DNA from: Olleya sp. YS
GTDB lineage: Bacteria > Bacteroidota > Bacteroidia > Flavobacteriales > Flavobacteriaceae
Direction: 5' to 3'
Assembly: GCF_029760915.1 (NCBI RefSeq)
Contig: NZ_CP121685.1
Span: 2,691,001-2,755,000, forward strand
Length of the DNA stretch: 64,000 nucleotides
The first letter of the stretch is position 1; each line of letters begins with the position of its first letter. Position numbers and translations under genes: made by a program. The notes beneath the pieces are model-generated. The model was not told the DNA's origin, made no database searches, and was given only the letters and a program-made list of their open reading frames with translations. Below, piece by piece: positions 34,398-44,610 of the stretch.

Positions 34398-35144
34398 TTA
34401 GGTTAACATTCCACCATCAACATTTAATGTTTGACCTGTTACATAAGCTGACATGTCTGACGCTAAAAACACGCACGCATTAGCTATATCTTCTGGAGTA
34501 CCTCCACGTTTTAAAGGTATAGCGTTACGCCATCCTTTAACGGTTTCTTCATCAAGTTTTGCTGTCATTTCTGTTTCGATAAAACCTGGTGCTATCACAT
34601 TACTTCTAATGTTTCTAGAACCCAATTCTAATGCTACAGACTTAGAAAATCCAATAATACCTGCTTTAGACGCAGCATAATTGGTTTGACCTGCATTACC
34701 TTTAACACCAACTACAGAACTCATATTAATTATAGATCCTTTACGCTGCTTAAGCATAGTTCTCTGTACAGCTTTAGTCATATTAAAAACAGATTTTAAG
34801 TTAACTTCGATAACTTGATCAAAATCCTCCTCACCCATTCTCATTAACAAATTATCTTTTGTAATTCCAGCATTATTAACTAATACGTCAATACTACCAA
34901 ATTCTGCTAAAACATCTTCTGCTAGTTGTTGCGCTTCGTCAAAACTTGCTGCGTTACTTTTGTATCCTTTAGCTTTAATTCCAAAAGTATTTAACTCTTT
35001 TTCTAGTGCGTTTGCAGCTTCTACTGAAGAACTGTAAGTGAATGCAACATTAGCACCTTGCTGAGCAAATACTTGAGCGATACCTTTACCTATACCTCTT
35101 GAAGCACCTGTGATTATAGCTGTTTTTCCTTCTAAAAGTTTCAT
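34398..35144 (-). CDS. fabG: 3-oxoacyl-ACP reductase
   Basis: The 248-residue short-chain dehydrogenase has the Rossmann motif 'TGASRGIGKGIA', the 'NNAGIT' segment, catalytic Ser (INMSSVVG) and the Tyr-x-x-x-Lys pair in 'YAASKAG', and the typical FabG end 'VTGQTLNVDGGML'. It reduces 3-oxoacyl-ACP in fatty acid synthesis using NADPH. It heads a likely operon with three envelope genes. A TATATTTG box sits at 35201-35208. Confidence 0.93.
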   Translation of the reverse strand: MKLLEGKTAIITGASRGIGKGIAQVFAQQGANVAFTYSSSVEAANALEKELNTFGIKAKGYKSNAASFDEAQQLAEDVLAEFGSIDVLVNNAGITKDNLLMRMGEEDFDQVIEVNLKSVFNMTKAVQRTMLKQRKGSIINMSSVVGVKGNAGQTNYAASKAGIIGFSKSVALELGSRNIRSNVIAPGFIETEMTAKLDEETVKGWRNAIPLKRGGTPEDIANACVFLASDMSAYVTGQTLNVDGGMLT

Positions 35145-35200
35145 TAAAATAATTTATTTTATTTTCGTGTAGACGAAAACATGTTGTTAATTTTCTATTT

Positions 35201-35208
35201 CAAATATA
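35201..35208 (-). promoter_or_regulatory. -7 box (TATATTTG) for fabG
   Basis: The minus strand reads TATATTTG, a full match to TAnnTTTG, 57 bases upstream of fabG. The transcribed leader would include a small hairpin with stem TTTTCGT/ACGAAAA. The -33 element is unclear. Confidence 0.4.
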
Positions 35209-35230
35209 ACAATAACTGTGTGTTCTAAAT

Positions 35231-35273
35231 AAAAAAAGCCTTTTAATTTGTCATTAAATTAAAAGGCTTTTTT
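35231..35273 (-). terminator. Terminator after the M16 peptidase gene
   Basis: A long stem AAAAGCCTTTTAATTT pairing with AAATTAAAAGGCTTTT, with T-tracts on both ends, 39 bases beyond the M16 stop at 35312. It also insulates fabG from the upstream gene. Confidence 0.85.
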
Positions 35274-35311
35274 AATAACCTTTCTTTAAATTAGAAAGGG
35301 ATTTTTATAAT

Positions 35312-38281
35312 CTACATCTTCACTTCTTCAGGTTTTTCATAATTAAATATATAGTCTATATCCATTTCTTGCACTTTTCCTAATTTGCTCAAGGCTTTCA
35401 TATCTACATCATTTTTATTCCCTATCACCATCACGTTATAATTTTCGCCTTTAATGTTATTATTAAAAAACTCTCGTAAATCTTCCATAGTCATATCTTT
35501 AATAGCATTGTACATGGCTTCTCTGTTATCTTCAGACATGCCTCTTTTTTGAAGTCTTTCATAACTCCAAAAGATATTAGATTTATTGATACGTTGAGCT
35601 GCTAATTTTTTAAGAGTAGACTCTTTTGCTGCTTGAAATTGTGCTTCGGATTCTGGCATGTTATTCATTAAATCCATCATAGCGTCAACTGCTTGAGGCA
35701 TTTTATTAGCTTGCGTCCCAATATAAGCCATCACATAATTTGAATCGTCCTTATCTCTAGCAGTACTATAGCTTGACCAAGCAGAATAGGCCAAAGATTT
35801 AGATTCTCTAATCTCTTGGAATACTATTGATGATAATCCACCACCAAAATACGTATTAAACAAAGTTGATGCAGCCATATTTTCTGGCTTAAAAGGCTCT
35901 CCTTTGGCTAAAAACATCATTTCTGATTGTACCATGTCAAAATCCACAAAGTATACGTTTCCACCTGTCTCTAATTCGTTAAACGCTAGCGCTTGAGGGT
36001 AATCTTTCAGTTCTGTTGATACTTTATGAGACGTGTTTAATGCAGCGACTGCATTATCTATGTCTTTTCCATAGTAAAACACACGTTGCTTATAATTTTT
36101 TAAATCCTTAGTTAAATTAACTAATTCTTGAGGATTAATTTTATTTAGTTCGCTAACTGGAATGATGTTACGCAAGCTTGAGTTTTCTCCAAACTTAGCA
36201 TAGTTCAATAAACCACGTCTTAGTATGCTTCCTTTATTGGTCTTATTATTTTGTCTTCCTTTTGCAATAGACTGTACATATTTATCATAAGCCTCTTGAT
36301 TAGGTACTGCATTGTCCAAAAGATGTTCTAATAGCTCTAATCCTTTAGGCAAGTTTTCTTTTAGACCATTTAAACCAATATATGTTTTTTCGTTACCAGT
36401 ATTTACATAGTAGTCAATTCCTAATTTATAAAATTCTTTTTTAAGCTCTTCATTGGTGTACTTGTCTGTCCCTAAGTATTCTAAATATCCAACTGCTAAA
36501 TCTAACTTTTTGTCATTATCACTACCCATATCAAAAATGATATTCATATCAAACAAGTCGTTAGTTTCATTCTCAATATAAGATACTTTAATTCCGCTAT
36601 CAGTTTCAGTCTTTTTAATAGCTGAAGCATAATCTACATACACAGGTTTTAATGGCTCTGATTCCATTTTATTAAACGCTTCAATATATTTAGAGTTAGC
36701 ACCTCTGTTCAGGTTAACTGGAGTAATTCCTGGATTTTGTACTTTAACAATTTTATCGTCTGCGCCTTTACGTTTGTATGTTACCACGTAATTGTCATTA
36801 TAAAACGTATTAGCAAAGTCTACCAAGCCTTGTTTAGTAATCTTTTTAAGATCATCCAAAAACTTGACTTTATCTTCCCATTTTTCATTATGTATAAAGG
36901 CATCTACATAAGCATTAGCTACAGCAGTACTGCTTTCATACTCTTGCAATTTGGATTTTTTAAGATCGTTAATTACTGCTTCTAACATCCAGTCTTCAAA
37001 TTCTCCTTTTTTTAATTTTTCAACTTGTTCTAGTATTAAAGCTTTAACCTCATCTAAGGATTGTCCTTCTTTTGGAGAACCAGAAAAGACATGATATCCA
37101 TAATCGTTTAAAAATGTTGGGGAACAGCCAGCATATTGCACTACTTGCTGCTGATTTAGGTTTAAATCTATTAAACCAGCGTTACCATTAGCTAATATCA
37201 TATCTGCTAAGGTCACTAATTTTTCATCTTCAGTATTGACTCCACCAGAGCGATAAGCTATAGAAATACTTTCTGCAGTTGGTCCAAATACTTCTTTTTT
37301 TACGATAGAATTTAAAGGTTCTTCTTTAGGTAACTCAGGATGTTGAACGTCTTTGCGTTCAAATTTCCCAAACGTATCGTTAACCTTTTTAATTGTTGTA
37401 TCGAAATCGATATCACCAACTAATATTACTGCCATGTTATTAGGTACATAATACTTATCAAAATAATTATGAATATCTACCATTGATGGATTTTTCAAAT
37501 GCTCTGCAGTACCAATAGTCGTTTGTTGTCCATATGGATGATTAGGAAATAATCCTTCTAACATTGCTGCATAACGTTTACGTCCATCGCTATCTTGTCC
37601 TCGATTAAACTCTTCAAAAACAGCTTCTAGCTCTGTATGAAACAAACGCAATACCACTTGACTAAATCGTTCGCTTTCTAAAGCTAGAAATTTGTCTAAT
37701 TCGTTTGCAGGTATTTTATTAGTGTACACGGTCTGCTCAAACCATGTGTAAGCATTCGTTCCTGTTGCACCTAATGAACTTGACATTTTATCATACTCGT
37801 TAGCAACAGAATAGTTTGAAGCAGCTAATGATACTCTATCAATTTCTTTATAAATCGCTTTTTTTAAATCTGAATCTTTTTCTGCTCTATGTTTTTCATA
37901 TAAATTAGAAATGGTATCTAAGTACTTTTTTTCCGTCTCCCAATCGACTGTACCAACCTCATCAGTACCTTTAAACACCATATGTTCAAGGTAGTGTGCT
38001 AATCCTGTAGATTCTTTAGGGTCGTAATTAGAACCAGCTCTAACAGCTATGTAAGTTTGTATTTTTGGCTCGTCTGTATTTTTACTTAAATATACTTTTA
38101 ACCCATTATCTAAAGTATATAAACGCAAACCTGTTGGGTCGTTGGTAATGCTTTCGTAACTAAATCCGTTAGCATCATTTTGTGTTTCGGTTTTTACAGC
38201 TAAGTCTCCAGAATTACTTTTTTTACAACTTGTAACAAAAGTAATTATAGCCATAGCTAGAAATAATTTTAAGTGTTTCAT
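35312..38281 (-). CDS. M16-family zinc metallopeptidase, lipoprotein
   Basis: The 989-residue protein carries a lipoprotein signal, MKHLKLFLAMAIITFVTSC (lipobox Cys 19). It contains two M16 repeats. The first has the inverted zinc motif HYLEH (His 96, Glu 99, His 100) and the downstream Glu in 'ELEAVFEEFNR'. The second half (from ~520) includes 'FNTYFGGGLSSIVFQEIRESKSLAYSAWS', the non-catalytic partner domain. Pitrilysin-type enzymes degrade small proteins and peptides; here it would act in the periplasm. It is monocistronic with a strong terminator. Confidence 0.9.
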   Translation of the reverse strand: MKHLKLFLAMAIITFVTSCKKSNSGDLAVKTETQNDANGFSYESITNDPTGLRLYTLDNGLKVYLSKNTDEPKIQTYIAVRAGSNYDPKESTGLAHYLEHMVFKGTDEVGTVDWETEKKYLDTISNLYEKHRAEKDSDLKKAIYKEIDRVSLAASNYSVANEYDKMSSSLGATGTNAYTWFEQTVYTNKIPANELDKFLALESERFSQVVLRLFHTELEAVFEEFNRGQDSDGRKRYAAMLEGLFPNHPYGQQTTIGTAEHLKNPSMVDIHNYFDKYYVPNNMAVILVGDIDFDTTIKKVNDTFGKFERKDVQHPELPKEEPLNSIVKKEVFGPTAESISIAYRSGGVNTEDEKLVTLADMILANGNAGLIDLNLNQQQVVQYAGCSPTFLNDYGYHVFSGSPKEGQSLDEVKALILEQVEKLKKGEFEDWMLEAVINDLKKSKLQEYESSTAVANAYVDAFIHNEKWEDKVKFLDDLKKITKQGLVDFANTFYNDNYVVTYKRKGADDKIVKVQNPGITPVNLNRGANSKYIEAFNKMESEPLKPVYVDYASAIKKTETDSGIKVSYIENETNDLFDMNIIFDMGSDNDKKLDLAVGYLEYLGTDKYTNEELKKEFYKLGIDYYVNTGNEKTYIGLNGLKENLPKGLELLEHLLDNAVPNQEAYDKYVQSIAKGRQNNKTNKGSILRRGLLNYAKFGENSSLRNIIPVSELNKINPQELVNLTKDLKNYKQRVFYYGKDIDNAVAALNTSHKVSTELKDYPQALAFNELETGGNVYFVDFDMVQSEMMFLAKGEPFKPENMAASTLFNTYFGGGLSSIVFQEIRESKSLAYSAWSSYSTARDKDDSNYVMAYIGTQANKMPQAVDAMMDLMNNMPESEAQFQAAKESTLKKLAAQRINKSNIFWSYERLQKRGMSEDNREAMYNAIKDMTMEDLREFFNNNIKGENYNVMVIGNKNDVDMKALSKLGKVQEMDIDYIFNYEKPEEVKM

Positions 38282-38301
38282 TTTTGGTTGGTTTATAAAT
38301 T

Positions 38302-38340
38302 AAAAAAGTTCGTTAGCTAAAATAAGCTAACGAACTTTAA
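38302..38340 (-). terminator. Terminator after sucD
   Basis: A 14-base stem AAAGTTCGTTAGCT (38305-38318) with AGCTAACGAACTTT (38325-38338), followed by Ts on the minus strand. It closes the long lpx-efp-sucD block. Confidence 0.85.
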
Positions 38341-38385
38341 ACGTTTATATATTTGGATTATTTTAACACATTAGTGTTAAATAAT

Positions 38386-39258
38386 TTAACCAACAACTTC
38401 GGCTACTTTTTTACCAATTTCCGCTGGAGAATCTACAACATGAATACCACAATCTCTCATAATTGCTTTTTTAGCTTGAGCAGTATCGTCAGATCCACCC
38501 ACAATTGCTCCTGCGTGTCCCATTGTACGACCTGCTGGTGCAGTTTCACCTGCTATAAATCCAACAATAGGTTTTTTACTTCCAGACGCTTTGTACCAAT
38601 TAGCAGCATCAGCTTCTAACTGACCTCCAATTTCTCCAATCATAACCACACATTCTGTTTCAGGATCGTTAATTAATAATTCTACTGCTTCTTTAGTTGT
38701 GGTTCCAATAATTGGGTCACCACCAATACCAATAGCTGTAGTTATACCTAATCCTTGTTTTACAACTTGATCAGCAGCTTCATAAGTTAAGGTTCCTGAT
38801 TTAGATACAATACCAACTTTTCCTGACTTAAATACAAATCCTGGCATTATACCAACTTTGGCTTCTCCTGGTGTAATAACTCCTGGACAGTTAGGTCCAA
38901 TTAATCTACAGTCTTTTCCTTTAATATAATCTGAAGCTTTTATCATGTCTGCAACTGGTATACCTTCAGTAATACAAATAATTACTTTAATACCTGCGTT
39001 TGCAGCTTCCATAATAGCGTCTGCAGCAAATGCTGGTGGAACAAATATAATAGTTGTGTCTGCGCCTACTTTGTCTACAGCTTCTTGAACAGTATTAAAG
39101 ACAGGTTTATCTAAATGCGTTTGACCTCCTTTACCAGGTGTTACACCACCAACTACATTAGTGCCATACTCAATCATTTGTCCTGCGTGAAATGTACCTT
39201 CACTTCCTGTAAATCCTTGAACTATTATTTTTGAATCTTTGTTTACTAAAACGCTCAT
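38386..39258 (-). CDS. sucD: Succinyl-CoA synthetase, alpha subunit
   Basis: The 290-residue protein has the CoA-binding start '[31 protein letters not shown]', the nucleotide-binding '[16 protein letters not shown]' and the phospho-His loop '[21 protein letters not shown]'. With SucC it interconverts succinyl-CoA and succinate in the TCA cycle with ATP/GTP formation. sucC is not in this window. It is the last gene of the lpx-efp block. Confidence 0.96.
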   Translation of the reverse strand: MSVLVNKDSKIIVQGFTGSEGTFHAGQMIEYGTNVVGGVTPGKGGQTHLDKPVFNTVQEAVDKVGADTTIIFVPPAFAADAIMEAANAGIKVIICITEGIPVADMIKASDYIKGKDCRLIGPNCPGVITPGEAKVGIMPGFVFKSGKVGIVSKSGTLTYEAADQVVKQGLGITTAIGIGGDPIIGTTTKEAVELLINDPETECVVMIGEIGGQLEADAANWYKASGSKKPIVGFIAGETAPAGRTMGHAGAIVGGSDDTAQAKKAIMRDCGIHVVDSPAEIGKKVAEVVG

Positions 39259-39343
39259 GTTTTGTATTAATTAAGAAATTTTGTAATAAATTATTTTTTG
39301 CAATGCAAAAGTAAGTTTTTGATAGCTATTTTTTAAAACTATT

Positions 39344-39751
39344 TTAGATTTTTATTTCAGAAAATGAATTTGATTCTAAAGTATTATTATCTGCTAGTTG
39401 ACTTATTTCGTGACAACGAAACAATTTACTGTCTTTAACTTCCCAAATTGAAGTAAAATGTGCTAAAGCGATTTCATTATCTGGATCTTCAATAGTATTA
39501 CCAAACAAAGTATGTCTGGTTGTTACAAATTGATTGTCCTCCAATATATGACTGAATTGAAAACGTAAGGCATTATAAGATTGACGTGTGCCTTTAAAAA
39601 AGCCTTCTAAACCTTTATAATCTAGTATGGTAAAACCTTGACTACTGTTCCAATGCAGTTGACAATCTTTATGAAAAAATATTGAAACCACTGAAGCATC
39701 ATTAGCTAAATCTGAGTTGTAAAATGCCTTAACTATTTCTTTTGGTGACAT
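39344..39751 (-). CDS. NTF2/SnoaL-like protein
   Basis: The 135-residue protein opens 'MSPKEIVKAFYNSDLANDASVVSIFFHKDCQLHWNSSQGF', a typical SnoaL-like start with the conserved Trp in the pocket, and continues with alternating beta-strands ending in 'IWEVKDSKLFRCHEIS'. NTF2-like folds bind small hydrophobic ligands or act as cyclases; the function here is unknown. It is directly next (no gap) to the second lpxD-like gene, cotranscribed with it. Confidence 0.72.
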   Translation of the reverse strand: MSPKEIVKAFYNSDLANDASVVSIFFHKDCQLHWNSSQGFTILDYKGLEGFFKGTRQSYNALRFQFSHILEDNQFVTTRHTLFGNTIEDPDNEIALAHFTSIWEVKDSKLFRCHEISQLADNNTLESNSFSEIKI

Positions 39752-40687
39752 CTATTTATTTTTTAATTGATCTATTATTTCTGGAATTTTCTTAATGTAA
39801 GCCAGTTCTTTTAGTTTAACTCTAGATTCTTCGATTGGAGTCCCAAAGTACGACTTTCCGCCTTCAATAGATTTAGTAACACCTGTTTGACCTAACACAT
39901 TGGCTTTTTTACCAATGGTTATTCCACTTGTAGTACCAACTTGTCCCCAAAGTGTAACTTCATCTTCAATAATACAGCAGCCAGCTATACCTGTTTGAGA
40001 GGCTATTAAACATTTTTTACCAATAACAGTGTCATGACCAACTTGAATTTGGTTATCCAATTTAGAACCTTCACCTATTATTGTATCTCCTGTAACACCT
40101 TTATCTATTGTGCATAACGCACCAATATCTACATTGTCTTTTATAACTACTCTACCTCCAGATTGTAATTGATCAAACCCTTCTGGTCTGTTTTTGTAGT
40201 AAAAAGCACTAGCACCAAGAACACATCCTGCATGTATAGTTACATTGTTACCTATAACCGTATCATCATATATGCTTACATTAGAATGTATGACACAGTT
40301 GTCTCCAATAGTCACATTATTACCTATAAAGCAGTTGGGTTGAATTATGGTGTTTTCTCCTATTATAGCAGAAGCAGAAATAGAAACACTAGAGCTTTTA
40401 AAAGGTTTAAAGTGATTGGTTAATTTATTAAAATCTCTAAACGGATCTTCACTTATTAAAAGTGCTTTACCTTCAGGACAATCCACTGCTTTGTTTATTA
40501 ACACTATTGTTGCAGAGCTTTGTAATGCTTTATCATAGTATTTTGGATGATCCACAAATACAATATCTCCAGGTTCTACAACATGAATCTCATTCATTCC
40601 CAACACCATAATATCAGAATCACCAACAAATTGACAATCAATTAGTTTTGCGATTTGTTCTAAGGTATGTGGATTTGGGAATTTCAT
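39752..40687 (-). CDS. LpxD-like acyltransferase, second copy
   Basis: The 311-residue protein has an N-terminal LpxD-like domain (EQIAKLIDCQFVGDSDIMVLGMNEIHVVEPGDIVFV) and hexapeptide left-handed beta-helix repeats (IGENTIIQPNCFIGNNVTIGDNCVIHSNVSI) with the active-site His in 'NQIQVGHDTVIG'. LpxD adds 3-hydroxyacyl to UDP-glucosamine in lipid A synthesis. The window has a second, more standard lpxD at 43557-44585. This copy may act on a different acyl chain or substrate; that is inference. It sits right after efp. Confidence 0.8.
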   Translation of the reverse strand: MKFPNPHTLEQIAKLIDCQFVGDSDIMVLGMNEIHVVEPGDIVFVDHPKYYDKALQSSATIVLINKAVDCPEGKALLISEDPFRDFNKLTNHFKPFKSSSVSISASAIIGENTIIQPNCFIGNNVTIGDNCVIHSNVSIYDDTVIGNNVTIHAGCVLGASAFYYKNRPEGFDQLQSGGRVVIKDNVDIGALCTIDKGVTGDTIIGEGSKLDNQIQVGHDTVIGKKCLIASQTGIAGCCIIEDEVTLWGQVGTTSGITIGKKANVLGQTGVTKSIEGGKSYFGTPIEESRVKLKELAYIKKIPEIIDQLKNK

Positions 40688-40693
40688 TTTAAT

Positions 40694-41260
40694 TTATTCC
40701 TTTACACGTTCTTTATAAGTTCCTTTATCAGTCTCGACTTTTATTTTATCACCTTCGTTAATAAATAAAGGCACGTTAACCGTTGCACCAGTTTCTACTG
40801 TTGCAGGTTTTGTAGCGTTTGTCGCTGTGTTACCTTTCACTCCTGGCTCAGTCGCTGTTACTTCTAAAATGACACTTGCGGGCATTTCTACAGAAAGTGG
40901 CATATTGTCTTCTGTATTTATAATTACAGTCACAACTTCTCCTTCTTTCATTAATTCTGGAGTATCTAAAGCTGCTTCTAACAATCTTATTTGTGTATAG
41001 TCAGCTTCATTCATAAAATGATAGAACTCTCCATCATTGTACAAATACTGAAATTTATGAGTTTCTACTCTTACATCATCCAATTTATGTCCAGCAGAAA
41101 ATGTATTATCAATCACTTTACCATTAGTCACGCTTTTTAGCTTTGTTCTAACAAATGCAGGACCTTTACCTGGTTTTACGTGTAAAAATTCGATAATTTT
41201 ATAAATATCATTATTATATCGTATGCATAATCCATTTCTAATATCTGAAGTTGTAACCAT
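40694..41260 (-). CDS. efp: Translation elongation factor P
   Basis: The 188-residue protein has the three-domain EF-P layout: KOW-like start 'MVTTSDIRNGLCIRYNNDIYKIIEFLHVKPGKGPAFVRTK' with the loop Lys at 32 (the usual modification site), and the C-terminal 'GNTATNATKPATVETGATVNVPLFINEGDKIKVET'. EF-P helps ribosomes through polyproline stretches. It lies between lpxA and the second lpxD-like gene, as in other Flavobacteria. Confidence 0.96.
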   Translation of the reverse strand: MVTTSDIRNGLCIRYNNDIYKIIEFLHVKPGKGPAFVRTKLKSVTNGKVIDNTFSAGHKLDDVRVETHKFQYLYNDGEFYHFMNEADYTQIRLLEAALDTPELMKEGEVVTVIINTEDNMPLSVEMPASVILEVTATEPGVKGNTATNATKPATVETGATVNVPLFINEGDKIKVETDKGTYKERVKE

Positions 41261-41281
41261 TGTTATTTATTATTTTTAATT

Positions 41282-42067
41282 TTAATTTGATTTGAAATAT
41301 CCTTTCATAATTCCACGATGCGAATTTTTTATAAATTGAAGAATTTCATCGCGTTCTGTTGTTGCTTCCATTTCTGCTTCAATAATAGCAGCTGCTTGAG
41401 AATTATTGTAATTTTTTTGGTACAGAATTCTAAAAATATCTTGAATTTCTCTTATTTTTTCTGTGGTGAATCCTCTACGTCTTAGTCCTACAGAATTGAT
41501 ACCAACGTAAGATAATGGTTCTCGACCAGCTTTAACAAATGGTGGGACATCTTTACGTACTAACGAACCTCCTGTTACAAACGCATGATTACCAACCGAG
41601 CAAAATTGATGCACTGCAGTCATACCAGCTAAAATCACATAATCACCTATAGTAATATGTCCTGCAAGTGTACTATTATTTGAAAAAATACAGTTGTTTC
41701 CAACGATACAATCGTGAGCAATATGACAATATGCCATAATTAAGCAATTATTGCCAACTACTGTTTTCATTCTGTCTGTTGTCCCTCTATTGATGGTCAC
41801 ACATTCTCTGATGGTTACATTATCTCCAATTATGGTTAATGTATCTTCATCGTCATATTTTAAATCCTGTGGTACCGCAGAAATTACCGATCCTGGAAAA
41901 ATATTACAATTTTTTCCAATTCGTGCACCTTCCATAATTGTGACATTACTACCAATCCATGTGCCTTCACCTATTGTAACATTGTTGTATATAGTTGTAA
42001 ATGGTTCAATAACAACATTCTTGGCGATTTTTGCGCCTGGATGTACGTATGCTAGAGGTTGGTTCAT
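41282..42067 (-). CDS. lpxA: UDP-N-acetylglucosamine acyltransferase
   Basis: The 261-residue beta-helix acyltransferase starts lipid A synthesis by transferring 3-hydroxyacyl from ACP to UDP-GlcNAc. Hexapeptide repeats span ~10-170 and the catalytic His is in 'AYCHIAHDC'; the C-terminal helical part has 'VGINSVGLRRRGFTTEKI'. It is downstream of lpxC/fabZ in the lpx block. Confidence 0.95.
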   Translation of the reverse strand: MNQPLAYVHPGAKIAKNVVIEPFTTIYNNVTIGEGTWIGSNVTIMEGARIGKNCNIFPGSVISAVPQDLKYDDEDTLTIIGDNVTIRECVTINRGTTDRMKTVVGNNCLIMAYCHIAHDCIVGNNCIFSNNSTLAGHITIGDYVILAGMTAVHQFCSVGNHAFVTGGSLVRKDVPPFVKAGREPLSYVGINSVGLRRRGFTTEKIREIQDIFRILYQKNYNNSQAAAIIEAEMEATTERDEILQFIKNSHRGIMKGYFKSN

Positions 42068-42163
42068 TTTTGTTTTTTTATTTAATTAAATATTAAAAAA
42101 TGTGTTTACAATTTAAACTCAAAAATTACTTTAAGTTTAGGTGATTGCTCACTTCATTTTATA

Positions 42164-43570
42164 TTATTTTACTTTAGTGATTTGCGCCATTAGTTCTGCT
42201 TCAGCACAAAGTTTTCCATTTGTATAAGCGTAACCTTGCATATGGCAAATACCACGTCTTATGGGTGTAATTAAAGAACATTTAAATATCAACGTATCAC
42301 CAGGAACAACTTTTTGTTTAAACTTAACATTATCCATTTTCATAAAAAAGGTTAAGTAATTTTCTGGATCTGGCACTGTACTTAATACTAAAATACCACC
42401 TGTTTGCGCCATCGCTTCTACGATTAAAACTCCTGGCATAACTGGTGCTCCTGGGAAGTGTCCTTTAAAAAACTCCTCATTCATGGTCACGTTTTTTTGA
42501 CCAATCACATGATTGTCTGATAATTCAAAAACTTTATCTAATAATAAAAATGGTTGCCTATGAGGTAGCATATCCATGATTTGATTTACATCCATGACTG
42601 GAGGTTGGTTCAAATCAATTTTTGGAACGTTATTACGTCTTTCATTTTTAATTAATTTGGACATTTTTTTGGCAAACTGTGTGTTTATATAATGTCCAGG
42701 TTTGTTAGCAATAACTTTTCCTCTAATTCTAGTTCCAATTAAAGCCAAATCACCAATAACATCTAATAATTTATGTCTTGCAGCTTCGTTGGGATAATGC
42801 AGTGTTAAATTATCTAATATGCCATTTGGTTTTACAGCAATAGAGTCTTTTTTAAAAGCGACTTTTAACTTTTCCATGGTCGATGGAGATAACTCTTTAT
42901 CTACATAAACTATTGCATTATTTAAATCGCCACCTTTAATTAATCCATTTTCTAATAGCGATTCCAATTCATGTAAAAAACTAAATGTCCTTGAATCTGA
43001 AATATTAGTTTTAAAATCTGAAATATGATTTAAGGTCGCATTTTGAGTCCCTAAAACTTTAGTTCCAAAATCAACCATAGTTGTTACTTGGTATTCTTTG
43101 GCTGGCATCACCAATATTTCACTACCAGACTCTTCGTCTGTATAAGATATTACATCTGTAACCTCATACTCTTCTCTACAAGCCTCTTGTGTTTCAATTC
43201 CTGCTTCTTCTAAAGCTTCTACAAAAAACTTAGCAGAACCATCCATTATTGGTGGTTCTGTATCGTTCAATTCTATTATTGCATTATCAATATCTAAACC
43301 TACTAGTGCAGCTAAAACGTGCTCACAAGTTTGAATAGTAACGCCATTTTTCTCTAAACATGTTCCACGCTGTGTATTAGTTACGTAATTGGCATCTGCT
43401 TCAATAACAGGACTGCCTTCTAAATCTATTCTTTTAAACGCATATCCAGCATTTTCAGGAGCAGGTTTAAAGGTTAAGGTCACCTCTTTTCCTGTGTGTA
43501 AGCCAACGCCTTTTAGGGATACTTCCTTTTGGATTGTTTTTTGCTTTATGTCAGTACTAATTATTCCCAT
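42164..43570 (-). CDS. lpxC/fabZ: Bifunctional UDP-3-O-acyl-GlcNAc deacetylase/3-hydroxyacyl-ACP dehydratase
   Basis: The 468-residue fusion is typical of Bacteroidota. The LpxC part (about 1-300) carries the zinc ligands and catalytic residues in '[20 protein letters not shown]' and '[14 protein letters not shown]'. The FabZ part (from ~325) has '[14 protein letters not shown]' and '[26 protein letters not shown]' (His/Glu active site). Thus one protein commits to lipid A while supplying fatty acid elongation. It overlaps the lpxD stop by 14 bases. Confidence 0.96.
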   Translation of the reverse strand: MGIISTDIKQKTIQKEVSLKGVGLHTGKEVTLTFKPAPENAGYAFKRIDLEGSPVIEADANYVTNTQRGTCLEKNGVTIQTCEHVLAALVGLDIDNAIIELNDTEPPIMDGSAKFFVEALEEAGIETQEACREEYEVTDVISYTDEESGSEILVMPAKEYQVTTMVDFGTKVLGTQNATLNHISDFKTNISDSRTFSFLHELESLLENGLIKGGDLNNAIVYVDKELSPSTMEKLKVAFKKDSIAVKPNGILDNLTLHYPNEAARHKLLDVIGDLALIGTRIRGKVIANKPGHYINTQFAKKMSKLIKNERRNNVPKIDLNQPPVMDVNQIMDMLPHRQPFLLLDKVFELSDNHVIGQKNVTMNEEFFKGHFPGAPVMPGVLIVEAMAQTGGILVLSTVPDPENYLTFFMKMDNVKFKQKVVPGDTLIFKCSLITPIRRGICHMQGYAYTNGKLCAEAELMAQITKVK

Positions 43571-44585
43571 TGCCTTTTTTTTCTAATTCATTTATAGTTT
43601 TAACTAGTCTTGGAAGATTTTTAAAGTATACATAAGACTTATTATAATCTGCATATGACAATGCAGGTGAACCTTGTAAAACTTCGTTATCTTTTACATT
43701 ACGACCTATTCCAGACTGTGCTTGGATCTTTACATTATTACCAATAGTTATATGTCCAACAATACCAACTTGCCCTCCAATTTGGCAGTTTTCACCAATT
43801 TTAGTTGATCCTGCTATACCTGTTTGAGCAGCAATAACAGTGTTTTTACCTATTTCAACATTATGTGCAATTTGTATTTGATTATCCAACTTCACACCTT
43901 GTCTTATAATTGTAGAACCCAACGTTGCACAATCAATGGTTGTTGCTGCACCAATATCTACAAAATCTTCTATAATAACATTTCCAATTTGTGGAACTTT
44001 ACTGTATTCTCCATTTTCATTTGGTGCAAAACCAAAACCATCTGCACCAATAATTGCCCCAGAATTGATTACACAATGTTTACCAATATTACAGTCTGAA
44101 TAAATTTTTGCGCCTGAATACAAAACTGTATTATCACCAATAACTACATTATCACCAATATAACTATTAGCAAAAATCTTGACATTGTCACCAATAGTCA
44201 CATTATCTCCAATAACAGTAAACGCACCTACATAAATATCTTTACCAATTTTTGCAGATTGGGAAATTGAACTAGGTTGCTCGATTCCAAATTTATTTAA
44301 TTTAACTTGATTGTAATATTCTAATAATTTTGAAAACGATTTATAAGCATCTTCAACCCTAATTAAAGTACAATTTACGCTTTGTTCTGGCACAAAATCT
44401 TTATCAACAATTGCAATAGTTGCTTTTGTTGTATATATATATGGTGTGTATTTTGGATTTGCCAAAAAGGTTAATGCACCTTTAACACCTTCTTCAATTT
44501 TGGATAGTTTAGAGACCTCTGCTTGAGGATTGCCTTCTACGACACCATCTAAAATACCAGCTATTTGTTCTGCTGTAAATTTCAT
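43557..44585 (-). CDS. lpxD: UDP-3-O-(3-hydroxyacyl)glucosamine N-acyltransferase
   Basis: The 342-residue LpxD has an N-terminal domain '[24 protein letters not shown]' with '[16 protein letters not shown]', then hexapeptide repeats and the catalytic His in '[12 protein letters not shown]'. It adds the second acyl chain to the lipid A precursor. I start at ATG 44585 rather than 44594, as it is the usual start and a TATTTTTG box at 44592-44599 overlaps the longer start. It overlaps the lpxC/fabZ start by 14 bases. Confidence 0.94.
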   Translation of the reverse strand: MKFTAEQIAGILDGVVEGNPQAEVSKLSKIEEGVKGALTFLANPKYTPYIYTTKATIAIVDKDFVPEQSVNCTLIRVEDAYKSFSKLLEYYNQVKLNKFGIEQPSSISQSAKIGKDIYVGAFTVIGDNVTIGDNVKIFANSYIGDNVVIGDNTVLYSGAKIYSDCNIGKHCVINSGAIIGADGFGFAPNENGEYSKVPQIGNVIIEDFVDIGAATTIDCATLGSTIIRQGVKLDNQIQIAHNVEIGKNTVIAAQTGIAGSTKIGENCQIGGQVGIVGHITIGNNVKIQAQSGIGRNVKDNEVLQGSPALSYADYNKSYVYFKNLPRLVKTINELEKKGNGNN

Positions 44586-44610
44586 TGTCAACAAAAATAG
44601 AAAAAATGTG

